Shown here piece by piece: positions 38,689-45,936 of a stretch of 64,000 nucleotides of DNA (its first letter is position 1; each line of letters opens with the position of its first letter). The notes below the pieces were generated by a model. The model did no database searches and was not told the origin of the DNA. It worked only from the letters and a program-made list of their open reading frames with translations. This DNA comes from an uncultured Clostridium sp. Lineage in GTDB: Bacteria; Bacillota; Clostridia; Clostridiales; Clostridiaceae. Where the stretch lies: the NCBI GenBank assembly GCA_900539375.1, contig UQBY01000006.1, forward strand, positions 53,616-117,615, in the 5' to 3' direction. The position numbers and the translations under genes are program-made.

Positions 38689-39564
38689 TTAACCCTTTAC
38701 TGAACCTGCTGTTAATCCAGTAGCTATGAATTTTTGTAATGCCATGAATATGATAACTATTGGTAATGAAGCTAAGATAGCTGCTGCTGAATATTCTGTC
38801 CAACATATACCTTGTGACTTATTAACAAAACTATATAATCCAATAGACATAGTCCATTTTGCTTGGTCTTTAATAATTGCTGTTGTATAAATAATTTCAC
38901 TATATGCATTTATGAATGCAAATAAGAATATTACAAGTAACATGTTCTTAATTAGTGGTAAAATTATTTGAATAAATGTTTGGAAAGTAGTTGCTCCATC
39001 AACATAAGCAGCTTCTACAAGGTCATCTGGAATACCATCCATATTACCTTTCATAAGCCATACATTATATGCACTACCACCACATTGAATTAATACAAGC
39101 CATAGTAAACTATCCATACCATTAAACTTGTAAACTATACTTAACATAGCTGGTAAAGCCATTGAAGTTGGGAACATTTGAAGTATTAATAAAAACATTA
39201 ACCCCTTACTTCTTCCCTTAAATCTTATCTTAGAAAATGCAAAACCTGCTGGAATTGTTAATAATAATTGAACTACTGCTATTGTGGTACAAACCTTAAG
39301 AGAATTCCATACCCAAGTTGTAAATCCCATTTCTGTAAATACTTTTTTATAGTTAACTAAAGTAAATGTTTTTGGAAAGACACTTGTAGTAAATGAGTTA
39401 CCTTTTATAACTGAAGTTGTTAATACAAGTAATATTGGGAATAATACAATTATCATTAATATCCATAATCCAATTCTACATAACCATGCACTTGTCTTTT
39501 GTGCTGGTGTTAATCTATCTACATATGGTTCATATTTTACATCATTATTTTTAGACATCTGCAT
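38689..39564 (-). CDS. malG: Maltodextrin ABC transporter permease (MalG-like)
   Basis: 291 residues with six predicted helices. It forms half of the maltodextrin import channel with the MalF-like protein. The EAA coupling loop (LVEAAYVDGATTFQTFIQII) contacts the MsmK-type ATPase. The final GLTAGSVKG is typical of MalG-type permeases. The ATG (MQMSKN) has AGGAGGT eight bases upstream and follows the malF gene by one base, implying coupling. Confidence 0.94.
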   Translation of the reverse strand: MQMSKNNDVKYEPYVDRLTPAQKTSAWLCRIGLWILMIIVLFPILLVLTTSVIKGNSFTTSVFPKTFTLVNYKKVFTEMGFTTWVWNSLKVCTTIAVVQLLLTIPAGFAFSKIRFKGRSKGLMFLLILQMFPTSMALPAMLSIVYKFNGMDSLLWLVLIQCGGSAYNVWLMKGNMDGIPDDLVEAAYVDGATTFQTFIQIILPLIKNMLLVIFLFAFINAYSEIIYTTAIIKDQAKWTMSIGLYSFVNKSQGICWTEYSAAAILASLPIVIIFMALQKFIATGLTAGSVKG

Positions 39565-39565
39565 A

Positions 39566-40498
39566 TTACTTTACCTCCTCAAATTGTCCAGATAACTTCA
39601 TTTGTACATAAGATATCAATGCAAGTATTACGAATACTATAATTCCTAATGCTGCACCTGTTGCATATAATTCTTTCTTAACAGCGAATTTATATATAAC
39701 TGATGCTAAGATATCTGTTTTACCAGCATAAATACTTTCACCTGCTGGATTACCATTAGTAACTAAGTATGCTGAACCGAAGTTATTGAAGTTAAATGAG
39801 AATGATGATATTAATAGTGGATAAGCTGTGTTTGCTAATGATGGTAATGTAATCTTTATAAATTGAATAAATTTACCTGCTCCATCAACATCTGCAGCTT
39901 CATAATAATCTTTAGGAATTGATGCTAAAGATCCAATACAAATATTCATCATGTAAGGGAATCCAAGCCATATATTAATTAATATTAACCACATTCTTGC
40001 AAAGAATGGATTTTCTAGCCATAAAATTCTATTACTATCTGACATTATACCTAATGAAACTAATATATTGTTTATAGCACCTTCTGAACCATGTAAAAGA
40101 CCTTTCCAAGAAAGTATAGCAACTGTTACTGGAAGTGCCCATGGTAATATTAATATAGCTTTATAAATTGCTCTTTCTTTAACATTTTCATTATTTAAAA
40201 GTAATGCTGCTATAAGACCAACTAAAAATGAACCTCCAGTTGATAGTAAAGCAAAAATTACTGTCCATCCAAATACAGGAAATAATGATGATGAAAATTT
40301 ACCATTAAAGATTTGCAAGAAATTATCTATTCCTATAAACTTCCAATTTCCATTTAATCTATTATCACCACAATAATCTGTAAATGAAATGAATATTGTA
40401 TACAATATTGGTAGTACTGTAAATATAAATATTGCAATAGCTGCTGGTAATAAATAAGGTATTGCAATTCTTGTATTCTTCTTATTTTCTACTGCCAT
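39566..40498 (-). CDS. malF: Maltodextrin ABC transporter permease (MalF-like)
   Basis: 310 residues, about six to seven helices. The EAA loop EAADVDGAGKFIQFIKITLP is clear. Like other Gram-positive MalF proteins it lacks the large periplasmic insert of E. coli MalF. I choose the ATG at 40498 (MAVENKK) with AAAGGGGA upstream over an earlier in-frame TTG inside that site. A hairpin between malE and this gene should lower expression of the permeases relative to the binding protein. Confidence 0.94.
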   Translation of the reverse strand: MAVENKKNTRIAIPYLLPAAIAIFIFTVLPILYTIFISFTDYCGDNRLNGNWKFIGIDNFLQIFNGKFSSSLFPVFGWTVIFALLSTGGSFLVGLIAALLLNNENVKERAIYKAILILPWALPVTVAILSWKGLLHGSEGAINNILVSLGIMSDSNRILWLENPFFARMWLILINIWLGFPYMMNICIGSLASIPKDYYEAADVDGAGKFIQFIKITLPSLANTAYPLLISSFSFNFNNFGSAYLVTNGNPAGESIYAGKTDILASVIYKFAVKKELYATGAALGIIVFVILALISYVQMKLSGQFEEVK

Positions 40499-40552
40499 GG
40501 TAAAAAAGTCCCCTTTCAATAATTAATAAACATATTATAAGTATTTCTCAGA

Positions 40553-40585
40553 AAAATAAGGAGGAGAAAAACTCCTCCTATTTTC
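40553..40585 (-). terminator. Intercistronic hairpin between malE and malF
   Basis: A stem of about 13 bp (AAGGAGGAG with CTCCTCCT plus flanking AT pairs, one bulged A) follows the malE stop codon. It is a partial terminator or mRNA stabiliser that would favour malE expression. Confidence 0.7.
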
Positions 40586-40601
40586 TTTATATAAAATCTT
40601 A

Positions 40602-41849
40602 TTACATTTGATCCTTCATGTCTTGAACAATCTTAGCTGCAGCTTCTTCTGGAGTTGATTTTCCTTGAAGAACAGCCTTGATTCCGTTAGCACCTGGATC
40701 CCACATGTAAGAAACTTCTTTTACGTTTGGTGTTGGAGTAGCAAATTCTGCTTGTTCAACGAATCCTGCCATTATTTCATTAGACTTGAAGCTATCGCTT
40801 TCTATAACACTCTTAGAAACTGGCATTCTGTTTCCTTTTTCTAATAAAATATTAGCAACTTCATCATTAGATGTTAAATACTTAAGTAATGCCCATGCAG
40901 TAGTCTTTTCTTTATCTCCTGCTTGAGAGTTAACAAATGCTGCTTGTACACCTAAGAATGGTTTTGGGTTCTTTCCGTTTATTGTTGGGATAGGAGCAAC
41001 TTTGAAGTTAACACCTGCTTCTTTCATTGTAGCAACATCCCATGGTCCTGAAATATAGAATGCAGTGTTTCCTGCCTTAAAGTCATCTCTTGCCTTATCT
41101 GGACTAATATCAGCTGTCATTAATCCATCATCTACTAAACTCTTCAAGAAAGTAAGACCCTTAATAGCACCTTCATTTCCTAATCCAATATCAGATGTAT
41201 CTAAACCATCATCAGTGCTCTTAAATACATATCCACCTTGAGCTGATAACATTGTATAAGAATGGTAGAAGTTAGTTATGTCATATTCAAATCCTAACTT
41301 ATCATCCTTAGCCTTCTTAACTAAGTCTTCCATAGTTGCTGGAACTTCTGGACATTTATCTGTATTGTAGAATAAAGCTACACATTCTTGAGCTATTGGA
41401 ACTGCATAGTACTTACCATCCCACTTACCAGCTGATAAACAAGATTCTGTAAGTTTAGATTCATCAATTATTCCATCTGGAACTTCTTCTAAGTATCCTG
41501 CTTTTTGACCAGTTCCTAAGTTATCTGCTGCAATACCAAAGTATAAAGCTGGTCCTGAAGAACTCTTAGCTGCATCCATGTAACCTTGCATATCGTTTTG
41601 GTCATTTTGGAAAGTAATTTCTACTCCATTATCTTTTCCCCATTGTTGTATTATTGGATCTAAAGCATTATGCTCATCTTCAGTTAAGTGGTCCCAAACA
41701 ACTAACTTATCTGCATATTCAGTTGAAGATGAACCTCCATTACTTGAAGAACCTCCATTGTTATCATCGCCTGCACAGCCTACAAATACTGAAGCCATCA
41801 TCATTGTAGCCATTGCAGCTGCTAAAACTTTTGTACGTTTACTCATCAT
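40602..41849 (-). CDS. malE: Maltodextrin-binding lipoprotein (MalE-like)
   Basis: 415 residues. The lipobox FVGCAGDD (Cys25) is followed by a Gly/Ser/Asn-rich spacer and a type 1 extracellular solute-binding domain that starts LVVWDHLTEDEHNALD, a pattern typical of maltose/maltodextrin receptors. It delivers maltodextrins released by the secreted amylases to MalFG. AGGAGGA precedes the ATG. It is first in malE-malF-malG, with a promoter and a LacI-type operator upstream. Confidence 0.93.
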   Translation of the reverse strand: MMSKRTKVLAAAMATMMMASVFVGCAGDDNNGGSSSNGGSSSTEYADKLVVWDHLTEDEHNALDPIIQQWGKDNGVEITFQNDQNDMQGYMDAAKSSSGPALYFGIAADNLGTGQKAGYLEEVPDGIIDESKLTESCLSAGKWDGKYYAVPIAQECVALFYNTDKCPEVPATMEDLVKKAKDDKLGFEYDITNFYHSYTMLSAQGGYVFKSTDDGLDTSDIGLGNEGAIKGLTFLKSLVDDGLMTADISPDKARDDFKAGNTAFYISGPWDVATMKEAGVNFKVAPIPTINGKNPKPFLGVQAAFVNSQAGDKEKTTAWALLKYLTSNDEVANILLEKGNRMPVSKSVIESDSFKSNEIMAGFVEQAEFATPTPNVKEVSYMWDPGANGIKAVLQGKSTPEEAAAKIVQDMKDQM

Positions 41850-41962
41850 ATTAAATTCCTCCTCATATTTGTCCTTAAATATATATTAAATCTTAGTTTT
41901 AAGATTCAACTCTAATTAAGTCATATATTAATTGAAACTTGTCCGAATTTGATTTAATGTTC

Positions 41963-41974
41963 GGCATCGTTTCC
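41963..41974 (-). promoter_or_regulatory. Candidate LacI-type operator at the malE promoter
   Basis: GGCATCGTTTCC on the plus strand (GGAAACGATGCC on minus) starts about 12 bases downstream of the -10 box, so a bound repressor would block initiation or early elongation. It matches the catabolite-response consensus only loosely. Confidence 0.6.
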
Positions 41975-41986
41975 AACTCTATTTTC

Positions 41987-42015
41987 ATTTTACTACTTCG
42001 TGCAAACATTTTCAA
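41987..42015 (-). promoter_or_regulatory. Sigma-A promoter of malEFG
   Basis: TTGAAA (complement of 42010-42015), a 17-base spacer and TAAAAT (complement of 41987-41992). Confidence 0.7.
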
Positions 42016-42032
42016 GTGTTTTTTCATGTTTT

Positions 42033-42983
42033 TTAAATTTTTTTTAATTTTTCTTCCTTAAAAAGTACAAATATAACCTTAAATAATGCTGCTTGATTAA
42101 AATCTCTAATATCAAAACCTGTATATTTTTCTACTTTGTCTAGTCTGTATATAAGAGTGTTTCTGTGAATATATAACTCCTTTGCACCCTCGCTTAAATT
42201 CAAACCACAATTAAAAAATACTTCTATTGTCTTTATCATTTCGTTATCAAGTCTAATGAACCCATCATAAAATCTATTTATAAGTTCTTTTTTCTTATAA
42301 TCATTTATATTATCAACCATTTCTTCAAATATAAGATCATTTTCCCCTAATATATTAACTGAAATATTAAACTTTTTAACTAAGTCTATTTTTTTTATAG
42401 AACTTTTTAAGGCACTTCCTAAATTAGAATACCTATCTATATTGCAGTAACTTATAATTATCTTTCCACCTATATCTGATGTTATTGTTTCAAAAAGACT
42501 TTCTGCATGGTCATATATATCATCTAAAATTCCCAACACCAAAATTTTTCCTTCATATTCCATAACAACATTTCCATCTTGGCTATAACCATTTTGAACA
42601 ATTGAAAAAACTTCCTCAAAGCTTTTTTCTGTATAAATATAAAGCATTTGAAATTCCTTCATAAGAAATGGATAGACTTTACTTAGTTCATCTTCTTCAA
42701 TATTTTTTCCATCTATAACTTCTAAAATAATATTATATTTTCTATCATTTAATTTTTTAATATTTGTTTTTATATAACTAGATAAAAGTGGTAAAACTCG
42801 TTCATCCTCTTTTGCTACTTCTACTATAAAATCTTCATTAGCTATTTTTAATGTAGCTTGAACCAAACCATCTTTTGGACAAAAATTTGGAGATGCATAA
42901 ATGTCTCCTACTAATTTTTTTAACTTAAAAGGAATTTTAGATGTTTCCTCAATTTCCTTCATAAGTTTAAATAGCATCTTCAT
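42033..42983 (-). CDS. CdaR/PucR-type transcriptional regulator
   Basis: 316 residues. The C-terminal helix-turn-helix (GAKELYIHRNTLIYRLDKVE) is the PucR/CdaR type; the central part resembles the GGDEF-related domain of that family, and the N-terminus has no recognisable sensor. It is the second gene of a pair, 28 bases after the MsmK-type ATPase, suggesting a link to sugar uptake. The ATG at 42983 with GAGGTG is chosen over a TTG five codons upstream. The ligand is unknown. Confidence 0.8.
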   Translation of the reverse strand: MKMLFKLMKEIEETSKIPFKLKKLVGDIYASPNFCPKDGLVQATLKIANEDFIVEVAKEDERVLPLLSSYIKTNIKKLNDRKYNIILEVIDGKNIEEDELSKVYPFLMKEFQMLYIYTEKSFEEVFSIVQNGYSQDGNVVMEYEGKILVLGILDDIYDHAESLFETITSDIGGKIIISYCNIDRYSNLGSALKSSIKKIDLVKKFNISVNILGENDLIFEEMVDNINDYKKKELINRFYDGFIRLDNEMIKTIEVFFNCGLNLSEGAKELYIHRNTLIYRLDKVEKYTGFDIRDFNQAALFKVIFVLFKEEKLKKI

Positions 42984-43011
42984 ATACACACCTCTCAAAT
43001 AAATTTTAAAA

Positions 43012-44121
43012 TTATGCTAATCTTACTTCTGTTTCTTTATCAAATACATGAATCTTAGTTGGGTCCATGTGAACTCTTGCTTTTTGTCCAACCTTTAATT
43101 CAGTTGTTCCATTAACTCTAATAGTTATATTGCTTCCTGCATTTTTAGTGTATATATAACTTTCAGCACCCATTAATTCAACAACTTCTACTCTTACTCC
43201 AATTACTTCTTCTGGTCTTTCATCTATTAATTCTTCATCATCACTTAAATGTTCTGGTCTAATACCAAATGTTACAACCTTGTCCTTTAATAAAGCTTCA
43301 TTTAATTTCTTTGCCTTTTCTTCTGGTAAAAGAATCTTTTCTCCATCAAAAGTAGCATAAACCTTTCCATCTTCAAAAGATAATTTACCATCTATAAAGT
43401 TCATTTGAGGACTTCCTATAAAGCTTGCAACGAACTTATTTGCTGGATAGTTGTAAATATTTTGTGGAGTATCAACTTGTTGTACAATACCAGCCTTCAT
43501 AACAACTATTCTTGTACCCATTGTCATAGCTTCTGTTTGGTCATGTGTTACATAGATAAATGTAGTTTGTAATTTATGATGTAACTTAGATATTTCTGTT
43601 CTCATTTGAACTCTTAACTTAGCATCTAAGTTTGATAAAGGTTCGTCCATTAAGAATACCTTAGCATCTCTTACTATAGCTCTTCCTAAAGCAACTCTTT
43701 GTCTTTGACCTCCTGATAAAGCCTTTGGCTTTCTGTCTAATAAATGTTCTATTTCAAGAGCTCTAGCTGCTTCTGTAACTTTCTTTTCTATTTCTGCCTT
43801 TGGAACTTTTCTTAACTTTAATGCAAATGCCATGTTATCAAATACTGACATATGTGGGTATAACGCATAACTTTGGAAAACCATTGCTATATCTCTGTTT
43901 TTTGGTTCTACATCGTTTACTAATTTATCCCCTATATATAATTCACCTTTTGAAATTGTTTCCAATCCTGCTATCATTCTTAATGTAGTTGACTTACCAC
44001 ATCCAGATGGTCCTACAAATACTATAAATTCCTTATCTGCTATTTCTAAGTTAAAATCCTTTACTGCACATACATCTCCTGGATATATTTTATAAATTCC
44101 TCTTAATGAAAGACTTGCCAT
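43012..44121 (-). CDS. msmK: Sugar ABC transporter ATP-binding protein (MsmK/MalK/UgpC type)
   Basis: 369 residues. It energises oligosaccharide importers, here most likely MalEFG. Walker A GPSGCGKST (38-46), Q-loop, signature LSGGQRQR, Walker B FLMDEPLSNLDAK and the switch His (THDQTEAM) are intact; a C-terminal TOBE-type regulatory domain (about 240-369, TFGIRPEH) follows. It stands apart from malEFG, so may serve several importers, as MsmK does in streptococci. AGGAGG precedes the ATG. Confidence 0.93.
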   Translation of the reverse strand: MASLSLRGIYKIYPGDVCAVKDFNLEIADKEFIVFVGPSGCGKSTTLRMIAGLETISKGELYIGDKLVNDVEPKNRDIAMVFQSYALYPHMSVFDNMAFALKLRKVPKAEIEKKVTEAARALEIEHLLDRKPKALSGGQRQRVALGRAIVRDAKVFLMDEPLSNLDAKLRVQMRTEISKLHHKLQTTFIYVTHDQTEAMTMGTRIVVMKAGIVQQVDTPQNIYNYPANKFVASFIGSPQMNFIDGKLSFEDGKVYATFDGEKILLPEEKAKKLNEALLKDKVVTFGIRPEHLSDDEELIDERPEEVIGVRVEVVELMGAESYIYTKNAGSNITIRVNGTTELKVGQKARVHMDPTKIHVFDKETEVRLA

Positions 44122-44181
44122 GTTTAATTTCCTCCTTAATCTTTACCTTTAAAATTCTTTAATCTTTATTGCCATGATATT

Positions 44182-44187
44182 ATTATA
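44182..44187 (-). promoter_or_regulatory. Candidate -10 box of the msmK transcript
   Basis: TATAAT on the minus strand, about 60 bases before the start codon. No strong -35 box is evident. Two TTGATA copies flank TGGTTTACAGCCA just upstream and could bind a regulator. Confidence 0.4.
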
Positions 44188-44298
44188 CCTCTTGATATGG
44201 TTTACAGCCATTGATAAACATTACAAATAATACTTTACTTTTTTGTGAAAACCTCTAAAAAATTAGGATATATTTGCTATAAAAATAAACTTTTATCT

Positions 44299-45063
44299 TT
44301 ATGCTCTCATTGCATCTATAGTTTCAAGACTTAATCCTGTTCCCTTTATAATTATTTCTATTGGCACATTCATACATAATAAATTTCTTACTATTATATT
44401 AACTCCACTATTATCAATAAACCTTCCTATTTCTTCTATAGAAAGACCAGATGCTTCTGATATTAATTCTATAGATACATTCATTTTTAAAAGATTTCTT
44501 ATTATTTCTCCAACTTTTCCTTGTTCAACTTCCACCTCATTAAGTTTTTCAGAATTTATTATAATGTCAGCAACTCTTTTAAGTTTTAATCCTGTAACTT
44601 GAACAATACTTTCAATAGAAAAGTCAAGTTCCCACATTTTCCTTACTATAGATGAAAAGATTTCATTTTCTCTAATATTTATTAATCTGTTAATAGGCAT
44701 ATCTACTGCTTTTGATATATCTTCTATTGGCATATTAGTACTTATTAAATCACTTACTACCCTTTTATATTTTGAAGTAATTTTATCTTCTTCAGGTATA
44801 GGTTCAAATTTGTTTTCTTCTTTTTGTGAAAATTTTTCATTTCTTATAACTTGAAATCCATCTTTTTTATCATTTTCAATAGGCTTTTCACTAACAGCAA
44901 TAACTTCTTCCTTCTTTATTTCATTTTCACAAACTTTTTCTTCTTTAATAATATCCTTCTCTATGTTTTTATTGGTTATTTTATTTTTTTTATCTTTAAC
45001 AAAAGGACTTAAAATTTTATTCTTTAATTTTATTAATTTTCTATTAACTTGTCTTTTTTTCAC
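44299..45063 (-). CDS. Soluble protein with four SipW-tail-type helical repeats
   Basis: 254 residues, no signal peptide or membrane helix, so presumably cytoplasmic. Residues 1-95 are very Lys/Glu-rich and probably disordered. Residues about 98-254 hold four repeats of the form (I/V)(V/I)RNLL-x-MN(V/M)-x-IE-x-I-x-x-(A/G)TGL-x-(I/L)E-x-I, each about 32-40 residues: starts near RVVSDLISTNM, SIVRKMWELDF, EIIRNLLKMNV and IIVRNLLCMNV. The same repeats form the tail of the signal peptidase gene 1.1 kb upstream. The start is GTG at 45063 behind GGGGGG. Function unknown; homotypic interaction with the peptidase tail is my inference. Confidence 0.75.
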   Translation of the reverse strand: MKKRQVNRKLIKLKNKILSPFVKDKKNKITNKNIEKDIIKEEKVCENEIKKEEVIAVSEKPIENDKKDGFQVIRNEKFSQKEENKFEPIPEEDKITSKYKRVVSDLISTNMPIEDISKAVDMPINRLINIRENEIFSSIVRKMWELDFSIESIVQVTGLKLKRVADIIINSEKLNEVEVEQGKVGEIIRNLLKMNVSIELISEASGLSIEEIGRFIDNSGVNIIVRNLLCMNVPIEIIIKGTGLSLETIDAMRA

Positions 45064-45114
45064 AATATATGTCCCCCCTAAAGTACAATAGAAATTTTCT
45101 TTAGTTATTTTACC

Positions 45115-45831
45115 CTAGCCTCTCTTTATATAGTATTTTCTAACCATAATAACCATTGCTTCCATAGATATTACCATTACTACTGCTAAAATTAATGCTT
45201 GTGTATATATTGGGTCTTCTGTTCTTACTATTTCTTTATCATTAGCATTAGATGATTTTTTATTTGTTGTATTTTTATTTTCTTTTTCATACTCTTCTTT
45301 ACTTAAAGTTGATTTATATACTTTAGGATTAAATATATATGTATATCTTTCAACTATTCCATCTTTATTTGTGTCTTCTTCCCCTTCTACTGAAATGCTC
45401 ATTTTAAAACTTACATATGTATTTAATCTTAAATAGACGTTTTTTACTCTAAGCTTTAACCCTTTTAGTTCACTTAATTTTCCTGAAAAAATATGAACCT
45501 TTCCATATTCCTTATCATCCATAACTATTTTTACATTATAATTACTAATAATACCCTTTTCTATAGCTTCTTCTAAGGTATAATTTTCTCCAAAACTTGT
45601 ATTTTTTATATAACTGTCATCAAACTCAATATAATCTACATATCCCTCTTCATTCCATGTATTGTTTATTGTAAATTCATGGTCTTTCCCATTTATAGGA
45701 CACCAAAACTCTTCCCCACCAAGGTCTTTGTCTTCGTCAGCCATAACATTTATATAAGGAATACTTATAAGAGAACTTATTAATGCAAGACATAGGAAAA
45801 AAATCACACCTATATATCCTATTTTTTTCAT
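45115..45831 (-). CDS. Secreted membrane-anchored protein, paralogue of the 57317 surface protein
   Basis: 238 residues. Signal peptide about 1-30 (ends INVMA), an extracellular beta-rich domain (about 35-170) and a C-terminal helix (about 212-232) followed by KYYIKRG. The domain aligns with the protein at 57317-58309: both have EFW/GFWAP, DYIEF/DYLKF, SYI(K/R)NT, the YTLEEA/FTLEEA segment and a YTYIFNP/YIYVFYP end, and even their anchor helices match (VVMVISMEAM with IIMVISLEIM). It lacks the TGD motif of its paralogue. The ATG has GGAGGAG upstream. Family and function are unknown. Confidence 0.75.
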   Translation of the reverse strand: MKKIGYIGVIFFLCLALISSLISIPYINVMADEDKDLGGEEFWCPINGKDHEFTINNTWNEEGYVDYIEFDDSYIKNTSFGENYTLEEAIEKGIISNYNVKIVMDDKEYGKVHIFSGKLSELKGLKLRVKNVYLRLNTYVSFKMSISVEGEEDTNKDGIVERYTYIFNPKVYKSTLSKEEYEKENKNTTNKKSSNANDKEIVRTEDPIYTQALILAVVMVISMEAMVIMVRKYYIKRG

Positions 45832-45863
45832 AAAAACTCCTCCATTACCCATTAATATTCTTT

Positions 45864-45869
45864 ATTATA
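45864..45869 (-). promoter_or_regulatory. Candidate -10 box after the sipW terminator
   Basis: TATAAT on the minus strand, 33 bases before the start codon at 45831 and past the terminator at 45901, suggesting independent transcription. No convincing -35 box. Confidence 0.45.
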
Positions 45870-45900
45870 ACATATGACCTTCTTATAATAAATTCAAAAA

Positions 45901-45929
45901 AAATGTGCAAACATTATGTTTGCACATTT
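45901..45929. terminator. Terminator after the SipW-like gene
   Basis: A perfect 13-bp stem with a 3-nt loop (45901-45913 with 45917-45929), A-run on the left, T-run on the right, 8 bases past the stop codon at 45937. Confidence 0.85.
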
Positions 45930-45936
45930 TTTATAG

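Noticed and set aside
41963..41974. The malE-upstream motif as a CcpA catabolite-response element
   Set aside because: It departs from TGWAANCGNTNWCA at three informative positions and matches better the second copy near the LacI-type gene.
44212..44298. A terminator after the 254-residue repeat-protein gene
   Set aside because: I could not find a stem followed by a U-run there; transcription may run on toward msmK.
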